Positions 1 to 8,420 are shown, numbered from the stretch's first letter. The stretch is DNA of 46,849 nt from Oscillospiraceae bacterium (GCA_902765595.1 CACXAQ010000008.1:1-46849), one strand, 5' to 3'. Translations and numbers: made by a program. Notes: a model not told the origin generated them from the letters alone.

Positions 1-98
1 GTACAAGTCTCTGCACTTATGCGGTTGAACCGCCGTGTACCGAACGGTATGCACGGTGGTGTGAGAGGCCGGGGCTTATTCAGCCCCTCCTACTCGAT
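1..98 (+). mobile_element. 3' end of a group II intron (domains V and VI), 5' part outside window
   Basis: The first ~98 bases fold like the catalytic end of a bacterial group II intron. Domain V: a 9-bp basal stem pairs 29-37 with 52-60, a short upper stem pairs 38-41 with 46-49 around a GAAC loop, and a two-base bulge lies at 50-51. Domain VI: GGGGCT (71-76) pairs with AGCCCC (82-87), followed by a CTACTCGAT-type 3' end. I recognise the wording from introns that encode an LtrA-type reverse transcriptase, which would lie before position 1. The 3' splice site near 98 is estimated. The intron ends about 8 bases beyond the stop codon of the oppositely oriented 70-aa gene. Confidence 0.82.
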
Positions 99-105
99 TG
101 CTTCT

Positions 106-318
106 TTACAGGATCTTGTTGATCTCGGCCTCGATGCTGCGGGCGGCGTCCTCGGGGACGATCTTCTTGCTGACGACCAGATCAAAGATCTCGCCGCAGG
201 ACTTCTTGTTGAACAGCTTGATGGGGTACTTGGTCAGATTGGGGGCGTACTTCTTGATGATGTCCACACACTTGGGATTGGCGAAGCAATCCTTTACCGT
301 AAGGCTTCTGAAATCCAT
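106..318 (-). CDS. small hypothetical protein (70 aa)
   Basis: A 70-residue soluble protein with no signal peptide or membrane segment. The ATG at 318 is chosen because AAAGGAG lies just upstream; an upstream in-frame ATG at 336 would lie on or before that ribosome site. The protein begins MDFRSLTVKDCFANPKC and has alternating helical stretches. It loosely resembles small helical domains of the type 'T-ELL-NP-A-..I-KY-P' that occur at the ends of other Firmicute proteins, but that is only a resemblance. It has its own promoter (363-391), whose -35 overlaps the stop codon of the preceding gene. The group II intron end lies immediately downstream. Function unknown. Confidence 0.75.
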   Translation of the reverse strand: MDFRSLTVKDCFANPKCVDIIKKYAPNLTKYPIKLFNKKSCGEIFDLVVSKKIVPEDAARSIEAEINKIL

Positions 319-362
319 AATCGTTCTCCTTTTCAAATGGGTTCCGTTTCCGCGGTCACTTC

Positions 363-391
363 ATTGTATCACAGCGCCGGGGAACCGTCAA
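363..391 (-). promoter_or_regulatory. sigma-A type promoter of the 70-aa gene
   Basis: On the minus strand, TTGACG (386-391) and TACAAT (363-368) are separated by 17 bp. The -35 box overlaps the TGA stop codon (388-390) of the upstream FAD oxidoreductase gene. Confidence 0.7.
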
Positions 392-1905
392 TCGCTGTCC
401 CGCAGCACCGCCTCGGCGCAGCGCATCCCGTCCACGGCGGCGGAGGTGATGCCGCCGGCATAGCCGGCCCCCTCGCCGCAGGGGTAGAGCCCCCGGACGG
501 CGGAGCGGCAGTCCGCCCCCCGCAGGATGCGCACCGGCGAGGAGGAGCGGGTCTCGGGCCCGGTCAGCACCGCGTCCGGTGCGTCAAAGCCCGGGAGCTT
601 TTTCCCCAGGGCGGGGATGGCCTGCTCCAGGACGCCGGTGATGCGCCGGGGCAGCACGGCGTGCAGGTCGCACCAGCGGACGCCTGGCCGGTAGCTGGGC
701 GTCACCGCGCCGGGGCCGTGGCTCTCCCGGCCGGCCAGAAAGTCCTCCACCCGCTGGGCCGGGGCCCGATAGTCCCCGCCGCCGCAGGAGAAGGCGGCCT
801 GCTCGATCTGCCGCTGCCAGCGCATGCCGGAGAGGGTATCCCGCTCCGGAAAGTCCTCCGGATGTAGGGTCACCAGCAGGGCTGCGTTGGCGTTTTCGCC
901 GTCCCGGGCGGAACAGCTCATGCCGTTGGTGACGACGCCGCCCTCTTCCGAGGCCGCGGCGATGACTTCCCCGCCGGGGCACATGCAGAAGGTGTAGGCG
1001 CTGGTCCCGTCCGGCAGATGTACGTTCAGGGAGTAGTCCGCGGCGGGGAGGCCGCCCCGGGCACGGCCGTACTGGGTCCGGTCGATGTCCGCCTGCCGGT
1101 GCTCGATGCGCACGCCCATGGAAAAGGCCTTGGGGATCAGCCTGGAGCAGGGGATGGTCTCCTCTTCTCCGCCGCAGCGGACCCGGATCCCGGTGAGGAC
1201 CCCGTTTTCCAGCTGCAGCTCTGTCAGCCGGGCGCCGAAGCGGACTTCGCCGCCCAGGGCCAGGATCTCCCGACGGATGTTCTGCACCACATCGATGAGG
1301 ATGTCCGTGCCGATGTGGGGCTTTGCGTCGTAGAGGATGCTCTCCGGGGCGCCGTGGGCGGCGAACTGCTCCAGAACCCAGTGGATGCGCCCGTCGTGGG
1401 TGCCGGTGTTCAGCTTCCCGTCGGAGAAGGTGCCGGCGCCGCCCTCGCCGAACTGGACGTTGGACTCCGGGTCCAGGGCTCCGCCTGCGCGAAAGGCGTC
1501 CACGGCGGCCTTGCGGCGGAGGGCGTCCTGCCCCCGCTCGAGCACCAGGGGCTTTGCCCCGGCCTTTGCCAGCACCAGAGCGGCAAACATCCCCGCCGGG
1601 CCGAAGCCCACCACCACGGGCCGCTCCCGCAGCGCGCTCCGGGGGATGGGATAGACCGGCGCTTCGTATGCGCTCACGTCCCGGTCGCGGTTTTTCTTCA
1701 GCAGCAGGCTCTCCGCGCCGCGGACGGTCACCGCCGCGCTGCAGACGTAGTGCAGGTCGCCCTTGTCCCTGGCGTCCAGGGAGCGGCGCAGCAGCTTCAG
1801 TTCTTCGATGCGCTCCGGGGAGATCCGGAGCTTTTTCGCGGCCCGGAGGCGAAGAGCCTCCAGCGGCTCGTCCGTTCCCAGCCGCAGCTTGTTCACGCGG
1901 ATCAT
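388..1905 (-). CDS. FAD-dependent dehydrogenase, COG2509 type, with apparent internal in-frame deletion
   Basis: A 505-aa NAD(P)/FAD-dependent oxidoreductase of the COG2509 type; physiological substrate unknown. An N-terminal domain (~1-90) precedes the dinucleotide-binding motif GFGPAGMFAAL, then NVQFGEGGAGTFSDGKL, KPHIGTDIL and the C-terminal CGEGAGYAGGITSAAVDG, all typical of this family. The ATG at 1905 overlaps the TGA of the upstream gene (ATGA) and has GGGGAGG upstream, so the longer reading frame to 1947 is rejected. Oddity: the conserved segment with the GHSARDTF motif, expected between the strand ending IPCSRLI and PKAFSMGVRIEH, is absent (about 23 residues, near 1126-1130). The frame is kept, so the protein may be made but impaired. 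Third gene of the asparaginase operon. Confidence 0.88.
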   Translation of the reverse strand: MIRVNKLRLGTDEPLEALRLRAAKKLRISPERIEELKLLRRSLDARDKGDLHYVCSAAVTVRGAESLLLKKNRDRDVSAYEAPVYPIPRSALRERPVVVGFGPAGMFAALVLAKAGAKPLVLERGQDALRRKAAVDAFRAGGALDPESNVQFGEGGAGTFSDGKLNTGTHDGRIHWVLEQFAAHGAPESILYDAKPHIGTDILIDVVQNIRREILALGGEVRFGARLTELQLENGVLTGIRVRCGGEEETIPCSRLIPKAFSMGVRIEHRQADIDRTQYGRARGGLPAADYSLNVHLPDGTSAYTFCMCPGGEVIAAASEEGGVVTNGMSCSARDGENANAALLVTLHPEDFPERDTLSGMRWQRQIEQAAFSCGGGDYRAPAQRVEDFLAGRESHGPGAVTPSYRPGVRWCDLHAVLPRRITGVLEQAIPALGKKLPGFDAPDAVLTGPETRSSSPVRILRGADCRSAVRGLYPCGEGAGYAGGITSAAVDGMRCAEAVLRDSD

Positions 1906-3110
1906 GTGCCCAGCCTCCCCGCCAGCCGTCCGCTGGCCCAGGCCCACTGGAGGTTGTACCCCCCGCAGTCCCCGTCCACGTCCAGCAGCTCTCCGCAGGC
2001 GAAGAGCCCGGGGACCAGGCGGCTCTCCAGGGTTCTCGGGTCAAAATCGGCGGTGCGCAGGCCCCCCGCGGTGACCTGGGCGTGGTCGAAGCCCTCGGTG
2101 CCCTTTACAGGCAGGGGGAAATCCACACAGGCCCGGGCGAGGGCGCCCAGCTCCGCTTCCGTCAGCTCCCGGAGAGGCGTATTGGCGCTGAGCCCCGCGT
2201 ATTTACCCAGCATCCGCCCCAGGCGGTTGTGGAGCATGCCCGTCAGGATCTCCGAGGCGGGCAGCTCGGGATAGCCCGCCTGCCGCTCTCGCAGAAGGGA
2301 GAGGATCTCCGCCTCCTCCAGCGGCAGCAGGCGGATGTGCAGCGTCAGCCCCTCGCCGCCGGTGGCGGCGGCCCGGGACAGGTCAAAGACCGCGGGGCCG
2401 GAGACACCGTTATCCGTAAACTGCAGCTCGCCCCGGCTTTTGGCCAGCGCGAAGCCCCGGCGCGTCAGGGTCAGGGCGCTCTCGGCCCGCACGCCCTTGA
2501 GGGCCCGGGGGTATTCCGGCTCCGTGACAAGCTGCACCAGGGCGGGGTAGAGTCCCGTGCGCTTGTGCCCCAGGCTTTTGGCCAGCTGGTAGCCGTCCAT
2601 CACGCCGCCAAGCTTTGCCCCGGCGGCGCCGCCGCAGGCCAGGATCACCGCGTCGCCCTGCAGGGGCTCCCCTTCAATTTCCACCGCGAAGCCGCGCTTC
2701 TCCCGGCGGAGAGATTTCACCGGGGCGGCGCAGCGCTGCTCCACCCCTGCCCGGTCCAGGGCCAGGCGCAGCACGTCCAGCACGGAATTGGCGGAGTTGG
2801 ACAGGGGATAGACCCGTCCGCCGTATTCCTCCGCGGTCAGCAGGCCCAGACGATGGAAATAGCGTAGCGCGTCCTCCGGGCCGAAGGCAGAAAGGGTGGG
2901 GCGGACGAAATCCGGGTCCTCCCCGTGGTAGTTTTCCGGCGCGGCACCTGTGTTGGTCAGGTTGCAGCGCCCGTTGCCGGTGGCCAGGAGCTTGCGGCCG
3001 ATGCGCTGCTGGCGCTCCAGCAGCAGCACCCGGTTGTTTGGATTTTCCGCGGCGGTCAGCGCGGCCAGGATGCCGGACGCGCCGCCGCCGATCACGATCA
3101 CAGTGTTCAT
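1902..3110 (-). CDS. BaiN/YhiN (HI0933-like) family flavoprotein
   Basis: A 402-aa FAD/NAD(P)-binding oxidoreductase. The N-terminal Rossmann motif is VIGGGASGILAAL, followed by the family hallmark KLLATGNGRCNLTN (about 40-53). The C-terminal FAD-contacting end reads LFACGELLDVDGDCGGYNLQWAWASG, as expected for HI0933-like proteins. Length is normal for the family. BaiN of Clostridium scindens acts in bile-acid dehydroxylation, but most family members are housekeeping flavoproteins of unclear substrate, so no bile-acid role is claimed. It lies 3 bases after the asparaginase stop codon and overlaps the next gene by 4 bases, so the three genes are probably co-transcribed and translationally coupled. 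Confidence 0.9.
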   Translation of the reverse strand: MNTVIVIGGGASGILAALTAAENPNNRVLLLERQQRIGRKLLATGNGRCNLTNTGAAPENYHGEDPDFVRPTLSAFGPEDALRYFHRLGLLTAEEYGGRVYPLSNSANSVLDVLRLALDRAGVEQRCAAPVKSLRREKRGFAVEIEGEPLQGDAVILACGGAAGAKLGGVMDGYQLAKSLGHKRTGLYPALVQLVTEPEYPRALKGVRAESALTLTRRGFALAKSRGELQFTDNGVSGPAVFDLSRAAATGGEGLTLHIRLLPLEEAEILSLLRERQAGYPELPASEILTGMLHNRLGRMLGKYAGLSANTPLRELTEAELGALARACVDFPLPVKGTEGFDHAQVTAGGLRTADFDPRTLESRLVPGLFACGELLDVDGDCGGYNLQWAWASGRLAGRLGT

Positions 3111-3113
3111 GGC

Positions 3114-4112
3114 TCAGTCCCTGCGCAGCATGTCGTGGGCCACCGGCGTGTAGAACAGCCGGTTGACCTCCTCGGGGTCCTTGGTACGGCCCAGGATCCA
3201 CATGATCTTGGCTAGGACCGATTCGGTTGTCATGTCATAGGCCTCCAGGATATGGGGGTTGCCCTTGAGCCGGGTCCCCACGCTGTAGACGGAGAAGTCC
3301 GAGCCCTCGTTCTGCACCTGGGTGGTCATCACCAGGAACTTGCCCTGCTGGGTGTAGCGGTGCAGCACCTCAAAGAGCTTGTCGTCGTCATAGGAGGGCA
3401 GACCGCCCACGCCGAAGCACTCCAGGATGAGGGCGTCCTTTCGCTGGAGCATGAACTCCAGCAGCTCGTGGTCGGTGCCGGGGATCATTTTGATGAGGCC
3501 CACCTTCTCGTCCAGCTCCTCGGAAAAGACCGGCTGCGCTCCCCGCTCGGGTTGGATGTAGCAGAGCAGGCGATTATCCAGCAGCGTGCCCAGATCGGGG
3601 AAATTGATGCTGGAAAAGGCGGCAAAGCTTTTCGAGCAGGTCTTGCGGGCCCGGGTGCCCAGGATCACGCGGCCGCTGAAGACGATGCACACGCCGCACA
3701 GCTCCTCCGAGCAGGCGCAGGTGAAGGCGTCCATCAGGTTGAGCTTGGAGTCGGTGGAGTCGTAGCTGATGGGCTTCTGGGCGCCGGTGAGGATGATGGG
3801 CTTGTCCGCGCCCTGGACCAGATAGGACAGGGCCGCGGCGGTATAGGCCAGGGTGTCGGTGCCGTGGCTGATAACAAAGCCGTCGTACTCATGGTAGTGG
3901 GCCCGCAGCGCCCGGGTGATGGCGATCCAATGGGGCGGGGCGATGTTGGTGCTGTCCAGGCTGAACAGGGACAGACAGTCCACCCTGCACAGGGCGGAGA
4001 TGCCCGGGACGTAGTGCAGCAGCTGCTCCGGGGTCAGCTCCGGGGCAAGGCCGTCTTCCGTCATGCCCGAGGCGATGGTGCCGCCGGTGCCGATCATCAG
4101 GATCCGTTTCAT
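3114..4112 (-). CDS. ansA: L-asparaginase, type I
   Basis: A 332-aa cytosolic asparaginase that hydrolyses L-asparagine to aspartate and ammonia. The first catalytic threonine is in TGGTIAS (Thr12) and the second motif is SHGTDTLAYTAAALSYLV (His83-Gly-Thr85-Asp86). GAQKPISYDSTDSKLNL follows as in bacterial type I enzymes. There is no signal peptide, which argues against the secreted type II enzyme. The start is preceded by GGGAGGACACGCGCC. It heads an operon with two flavoprotein genes, and a good extended -10 (4150-4155) lies about 40 bases upstream. The link between asparagine catabolism and the two flavoproteins is unclear. Confidence 0.93.
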   Translation of the reverse strand: MKRILMIGTGGTIASGMTEDGLAPELTPEQLLHYVPGISALCRVDCLSLFSLDSTNIAPPHWIAITRALRAHYHEYDGFVISHGTDTLAYTAAALSYLVQGADKPIILTGAQKPISYDSTDSKLNLMDAFTCACSEELCGVCIVFSGRVILGTRARKTCSKSFAAFSSINFPDLGTLLDNRLLCYIQPERGAQPVFSEELDEKVGLIKMIPGTDHELLEFMLQRKDALILECFGVGGLPSYDDDKLFEVLHRYTQQGKFLVMTTQVQNEGSDFSVYSVGTRLKGNPHILEAYDMTTESVLAKIMWILGRTKDPEEVNRLFYTPVAHDMLRRD

Positions 4113-4149
4113 GGCGCGTGTCCTCCCGTCACTTTCTTTATGCCATCAT

Positions 4150-4155
4150 ATTATA
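4150..4155 (-). promoter_or_regulatory. extended -10 promoter of the ansA operon
   Basis: Minus-strand TGG-TATAAT, an extended -10 element, about 40 bases upstream of the ansA start. No good -35 is seen at 17 bp, which is usual for extended -10 promoters. Confidence 0.6.
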
Positions 4156-4242
4156 CCAAGCGTTCCAAAAAAGCAATGCGAATCCGCTTGCGGCCCAAGG
4201 CGGGAACAGAGCCGTTTTTCCGGGCAAAATTGCGGTTTCCCC

Positions 4243-4271
4243 TTGCGCCGCGCGGCGCATTGTGCTAATAC
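4243..4271 (+). promoter_or_regulatory. promoter of kup
   Basis: TTGCGC (4243-4248), 17-bp spacer, TAATAC (4266-4271) with TGC before the -10. The leader to the kup start is only about 25 bases, too short for a c-di-AMP (ydaO) riboswitch. Confidence 0.55.
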
Positions 4272-4302
4272 TCCCCTGTTATCCCTGTGAAGGAATGTGT
4301 GG

Positions 4303-6315
4303 ATGATCAAGATGAATACAGTTAAAGACAATTCCAAAAAATCGAAAGTCAGCTTTGGCCTGTTTCTGGTGACCATCGGCATCGTCTACGGCGACATCGG
4401 CACCTCGCCCATGTACGTGATGAAGTCGATCCTGGAGGGCAACGGCGGCATTTCCCAGGTGGACGAGGGCTTTATCATCGGCGCGCTCTCCCTGGTGATC
4501 TGGACCATCACCCTGCTCACCACCTTCAAGTACGTGCTGATCGCCATGAAGGCCGACAACCACGGGGAGGGCGGCATCTTCTCCCTGTATTCCCTGGTGA
4601 AAAACTGCGGCAAGTGGCTCATCTTCCCGGCCATGCTGGGGGGCGCGGCCCTGCTGGCGGACGGGGTGCTGACCCCCGCGGTCACAGTGACCACGGCGGT
4701 GGAGGGCCTGCGCAGCATTGAGGTCATGGACCGGCTGCTGGGCGGCGGACAGGGCACGGTGGTGCTCATCACCCTGCTCATCATCTCGGCCCTCTTCTTC
4801 GTGCAGCGGGCCGGCACCAGCAAGATCGGCCGGGCCTTCGGCCCGGTGATGCTCACCTGGTTCAGCTTCCTGGGCGTGGTGGGCGTGATGAAGATCGCGG
4901 CGCTGCCCATGGTACTGCGGGCCTTCAACCCCCTTTATGCCGTCCGGGTCCTGCTGAGCCCCGCCAACAAGGCCGGCTTCATGATCCTGGGCAGCGTCTT
5001 CCTGGCCACCACCGGCGCGGAGGCCCTGTATTCCGACATGGGCCATGTGGGCCGGGAGAACATCTATTTCAGCTGGCCGCTGGTGAAGCTCTGCCTGATC
5101 CTCAACTACCTGGGCCAGGGCGCCTGGATCCTGATGAACCGGAGCAATGCGGCCCTCTTTGCGGTGGAGGACCTGAACCCCTTCTTCCTGATGCTGCCGG
5201 GGGTGCTGCGGCCCTTCGCGGTGATTCTGGGCGCCGCCGCCGCCATCATCGCCTCCCAGGCGTTGATCACCGGTTCCTACACCCTGGTCTCCGAGGCCAT
5301 CCTGCTGGATCTGCTGCCCCATCTGGAGATCCGCTATCCCGCGGACACCAAGGGCCAGCTCTATATCCCCAAGGTCAACAGCATCCTGTGGATCGGCTGC
5401 TGCCTGGTGGTGCTGTATTTCCGCTCCGGCGCGCGGATGGAGTCCGCCTACGGCCTGGCCATCACCGTCACCATGCTGATGACCACGGTGCTGCTGAGCG
5501 TGTACCTCTTCAAACGGCGAAACCGGAAGTTGCTGGCGGGCCTGGTTCTGGTGGCCTTCGGCGCCATCGAGGCGGTGTTCTTCCTGTCCAGTCTGGGCAA
5601 GTTCATGCACGGCGGCTACGTCACCGTGATCCTGACCCTGCTGCTGCTGTGGCTGATGATCGTGTGGCATCGGGGCACCCAGTTGGAACACAAGTACAGC
5701 ACCCGTTTGAAGCTGCGGGACTATATCCCCAAGCTGGAGAGCCTGAACAAGGACGAGTCGGTGCCCCTGCTGTGCAACAATCTGGTCTATCTGGGCAACA
5801 ACAGCGACACCGAATACGTGGACCGGGACATCCTCTATTCCATTCTGGACAAGGATCCCAAGCGGGCCCAGGCCTACTGGTTCGTCAGCGTGAATGTGCT
5901 CAACGAGCCGGATACCAGGGAGTACCGGGTGGACACCTTCGGCACGGACTTTATTTTCCGGGTCCGGCTGGACCTGGGCTTCAAGTGCAGCCCCCGGGTC
6001 AACGTATACCTGCGGCAGATCGTGCAGGATCTGCAGCAGAGCGGGGATCTGCCGACCCAGGACAAGAAGTACTCCATCTACGGCAAATCCACGGTGGGCA
6101 CCTTCAAATTCTGCATGCTCCGCAAATCTGTCACCCCCAAGACCGAGCTCTCCGCTCTGGATGAGCTGCTGCTGAACACCAAGTATTTGATCCGCCGCCT
6201 GGCCGGTTCCAAGGCGCAGTGGTACGGGCTGGATACCTCCTCCCTGATCGTGGAGAACGTGCCCCTCATCACCGGCACGGGCAGCAGCACCCGCCGGATC
6301 CGGCGTGTGGAGTAA
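4303..6315 (+). CDS. kup: KUP-family potassium uptake protein
   Basis: A 670-aa inner-membrane K+/H+ symporter of the KUP/HAK/KT family. The diagnostic N-terminal motif is GIVYGDIGTSPMYV in the first membrane helix. About 12 hydrophobic segments follow to roughly residue 450, then a cytoplasmic C-terminal domain of about 200 residues. ADGVLTPAVTVTTAVEGL and GTSKIGRAFGPVM are also family-typical. The ATG at 4303 is chosen because AAGGA (4290-4294) is 8 bases upstream; the GTG at 4297 is too close, and the ATG at 4312 is a weaker option. It is monocistronic between a divergent ansA operon and a bidirectional terminator. It is one of three potassium uptake systems in this window. Confidence 0.95.
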   Translation: MIKMNTVKDNSKKSKVSFGLFLVTIGIVYGDIGTSPMYVMKSILEGNGGISQVDEGFIIGALSLVIWTITLLTTFKYVLIAMKADNHGEGGIFSLYSLVKNCGKWLIFPAMLGGAALLADGVLTPAVTVTTAVEGLRSIEVMDRLLGGGQGTVVLITLLIISALFFVQRAGTSKIGRAFGPVMLTWFSFLGVVGVMKIAALPMVLRAFNPLYAVRVLLSPANKAGFMILGSVFLATTGAEALYSDMGHVGRENIYFSWPLVKLCLILNYLGQGAWILMNRSNAALFAVEDLNPFFLMLPGVLRPFAVILGAAAAIIASQALITGSYTLVSEAILLDLLPHLEIRYPADTKGQLYIPKVNSILWIGCCLVVLYFRSGARMESAYGLAITVTMLMTTVLLSVYLFKRRNRKLLAGLVLVAFGAIEAVFFLSSLGKFMHGGYVTVILTLLLLWLMIVWHRGTQLEHKYSTRLKLRDYIPKLESLNKDESVPLLCNNLVYLGNNSDTEYVDRDILYSILDKDPKRAQAYWFVSVNVLNEPDTREYRVDTFGTDFIFRVRLDLGFKCSPRVNVYLRQIVQDLQQSGDLPTQDKKYSIYGKSTVGTFKFCMLRKSVTPKTELSALDELLLNTKYLIRRLAGSKAQWYGLDTSSLIVENVPLITGTGSSTRRIRRVE

Positions 6316-6320
6316 GCCCC

Positions 6321-6362
6321 GTGAAAAAGCCCCTCCTTTTTCAAAAGGAGGGGCTTTTTCAC
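6321..6362. terminator. bidirectional terminator between kup and the M14 peptidase gene
   Basis: A 20-bp perfect stem (AAAAAGCCCCTCCTTTT and its complement) with a two-base loop and T-runs on both strands. It overlaps the stop codon of the convergent minus-strand gene. Confidence 0.9.
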
Positions 6363-7636
6363 GTCACCAGGGCGCCGTAGGTTAGGATGCCCCGGTTTTT
6401 CGCGAAGATGTCCGGGAAATCGGAGATGGGCAGGGGGTTCACGCCCCGACCCACCTCGATGGTGTAGCCGGGCCGGTCGAATTCCTGGATGAACCAGTCC
6501 TTGTACCCGGCAAAGCCCGAGGCGAAGGGCGTCTCCTCCGGATCGTAGCCCGAGAGCTCTCCGAACAGCTCCGCGATCCGCCGGGAGTTCTCCGGCTCAA
6601 AGTCCTGAAACTTCCAGTAGATCACCTCGCCCTGGCTGTGGTAGGACAGGGTCAGCGCAGGGTCGAAGCGGGCGGTGAAGTCCGCCATGGCCCGGGCCTC
6701 CGGGGCGGTCAGGGGCGCGGTACCCACAAAGTCCGCCGGGGCGGGGGAAGTGATCCCCAGGGCATATTTGTTCGCTCTGGCCTGCTCCCAGCTCGCCGGA
6801 TACTGGAGATTCAAGTCCACCCCGCGGATATTGGCCTTCCAGCCCGAGGGGAAGGGATAGCGGGGATAGCTTTCCCCGAGGCGAAGGGCGCTGCGATAGG
6901 CCTCGCCGGAGCTGAGCTCTCCGGTGACCAGGTCCATGCCGTCCGGATTCACCGCCGGGATCAGGACCAGGGTGGCGTAGTCCAGCAGCTCTCCCGCGCT
7001 CACGCCGGAAAGCTCCTCCCCTGCGGCAAAGGCGCTCGCCAGTTCCTCGGCGAAGTGCAGCAGGATGGGGGTGGTGATCCACTCGTTGGCGTGGTGCTCG
7101 GCGTTGTAGAGCACCCGGTTGCTGCCCTGGCCCATCCGCAGGCTCCAGAGGGGCTTCCCCAGCACGCTCCTGCCCACGGTGCCGGAGACCAGAAAGGGGT
7201 AGCGGGCGGCAAGGCCCTGGACGCAGTAGCCCACCAGGGCAGAGCAATAGTCGATGGTGGTGGGCACCACCGCGAAGGGTAGGGGCACGATCAGCGCCGC
7301 GCCGATCTGCAGGTTTTCCGGCTGTACGCCGGGATTGGCCAGACGGATGGCCTCGGTGCTGCTGCCGTAGAGCCGGGCCAGGGACCAGAGACTGTCCCCC
7401 TGCCGGACACGGACGGTCAGATAGCCGGTGTACCAGGGCAGAAGCGCCCGATGGGTGGCCGGCCCCGCCACCCCGTCAACCGCCAGACGGTTCACGGATT
7501 GAAAGCGCGAGACTGCGCCCCGGGTGGCCGGGCCGAATACGCCGTCGGTGACCAGCGGCCCGTAGCCGGCCCGGTCCAGGGCCAGCTGCAGCAGCTGCAC
7601 CGCGGGGCCCACGCTTCCGAATCGCAAGGTGCGCAT
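6359..7636 (-). CDS. M14-family zinc peptidase with peptidoglycan-binding and LysM domains
   Basis: A 425-aa cell-wall peptidase, probably a gamma-D-glutamyl-meso-diaminopimelate peptidase like Bacillus endopeptidase I. Domains in order: a peptidoglycan-binding domain (~1-68, DGVFGPATRGAVSRFQ), a LysM repeat (~73-117, VRVRQGDSLWSLARLYG), and an M14 carboxypeptidase domain (~125-425). Zinc ligands are His182 and Glu185 (HANE) and His333 (SYHSQGE); the catalytic glutamate is Glu394 (TIEVGRG). NPDG (230-233) and RGVDLN (271-276) also match. No signal peptide is visible; known family members of this layout act in sporulation or peptidoglycan recycling. AAAAGGAGGGG precedes the start. Confidence 0.9.
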   Translation of the reverse strand: MRTLRFGSVGPAVQLLQLALDRAGYGPLVTDGVFGPATRGAVSRFQSVNRLAVDGVAGPATHRALLPWYTGYLTVRVRQGDSLWSLARLYGSSTEAIRLANPGVQPENLQIGAALIVPLPFAVVPTTIDYCSALVGYCVQGLAARYPFLVSGTVGRSVLGKPLWSLRMGQGSNRVLYNAEHHANEWITTPILLHFAEELASAFAAGEELSGVSAGELLDYATLVLIPAVNPDGMDLVTGELSSGEAYRSALRLGESYPRYPFPSGWKANIRGVDLNLQYPASWEQARANKYALGITSPAPADFVGTAPLTAPEARAMADFTARFDPALTLSYHSQGEVIYWKFQDFEPENSRRIAELFGELSGYDPEETPFASGFAGYKDWFIQEFDRPGYTIEVGRGVNPLPISDFPDIFAKNRGILTYGALVT

Positions 7637-7712
7637 GGGAGATCCCCTCCTTTTTCATCAGACTTTCCCTATACTCTATGAAAAAGGACGGAAAAAATGC
7701 CGGGAACAAACA

Positions 7713-7753
7713 GAAAAAAGCAGCTCCGTGGATATACCCACGAAGCTGCTTTA
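7713..7753 (-). terminator. terminator of the OhrR-like operon
   Basis: Minus-strand stem AAGCAGCT-CGTGG with its complement (one mismatch), a short loop and a run of six T, directly after the regulator's stop codon. Confidence 0.85.
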
Positions 7754-7755
7754 TC

Positions 7756-8181
7756 TTATCCCAGAAGCTTGTACAGGAGCCTGTACAGCTCGGAGGCCTC
7801 CTCCGGCGCGAGGTTTACGCACTGCGCCATTTTGTACGGAACCTCCACTGCCCGATCCCGCATGGCTTCGCCCTCCTCGGTGAGGGTGACGATCAGGCTG
7901 CGCTCGTCGTCGCTGGAGCGCCGGCGGCGCAACAGGCCCTTGGCCTCCATTTTCTTCAGCAGAGGGGTCAGCGTACCGGAGTCCAGGAACAGGGCGTTCC
8001 CCAGTTCCTTGACGGTTACGGACTTCTTTTCCCACAGGACCAGCATGGCGATATACTGGGTATAGGTCAGATCCAGCTCGTCCAGACAGGGCTTGTAGCG
8101 TTTGATGACCTCCCTGGAGCAGGCGTACAGGGGGAAGCAGAGCTGGTTTTCCAGCCGAAGGGCATCATAGTTCTTATCCAT
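7756..8181 (-). CDS. MarR/OhrR-type redox-sensing transcriptional regulator
   Basis: A 141-aa MarR-family winged-helix repressor. It begins MDKNYDALRLENQLCFPLYACSREV, with a cysteine at position 15 in the same context as the peroxide-sensing Cys15 of Bacillus OhrR. The helix-turn-helix runs from KELGNALFLDSGTLTPLLKKME, followed by the wing RRRSSDDERSLIV. The ATG at 8181 gives the family-typical N-terminus; the longer frame to 8265 runs into the preceding gene. No clear ribosome site precedes it, and it starts 20 bases after the preceding stop, so it may depend on translational coupling. An ohr peroxiredoxin gene, the usual partner, is not nearby. Target genes are unknown; the two upstream membrane-protein genes are candidates. 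Confidence 0.88.
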   Translation of the reverse strand: MDKNYDALRLENQLCFPLYACSREVIKRYKPCLDELDLTYTQYIAMLVLWEKKSVTVKELGNALFLDSGTLTPLLKKMEAKGLLRRRRSSDDERSLIVTLTEEGEAMRDRAVEVPYKMAQCVNLAPEEASELYRLLYKLLG

Positions 8182-8201
8182 GGCTCGTAATGGATGGCGG
8201 C

Positions 8202-8420
8202 TTACCAGAGCTGCCGCACTCCCTCCCAGATGTTGTTGAGAGACGTCAGGGCCCACTGAGACCACTGATTCCAGTACTCGGTGATGTGGTGGCGGGCATT
8301 GATGGTGGAGTAGATCCCCGCCACGTCTCCGCCGGTCATAAAGCCAACGCCGATGCAGATGGCGCCCAAAAGGATCAGCACCAGCACCACGCCGCCTATG
8401 ATCTTCCAGCCTTTTGTCAT
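8202..8420 (-). CDS. small single-pass membrane protein (72 aa)
   Basis: A 72-residue protein with one N-terminal membrane segment (about residues 7-28, IIGGVVLVLILLGAICIGVG) and a short tryptophan-rich tail ending WNQWSQWALTSLNNIWEGVRQLW. Its ATG overlaps the stop codon of the upstream gene (ATGA), and AAGGAGG lies 7 bases before it, so expression is coupled to the upstream membrane protein. No family recognised. The amphipathic, tryptophan-rich C-terminus could lie on the membrane surface. Confidence 0.8.
   Translation of the reverse strand: MTKGWKIIGGVVLVLILLGAICIGVGFMTGGDVAGIYSTINARHHITEYWNQWSQWALTSLNNIWEGVRQLW

Noticed and set aside
3252-5691. Long antisense frames over ansA (plus) and kup (minus)
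   Set aside because: Low-complexity His/Gln/Gly-rich proteins without ribosome sites, opposite well-recognised genes.
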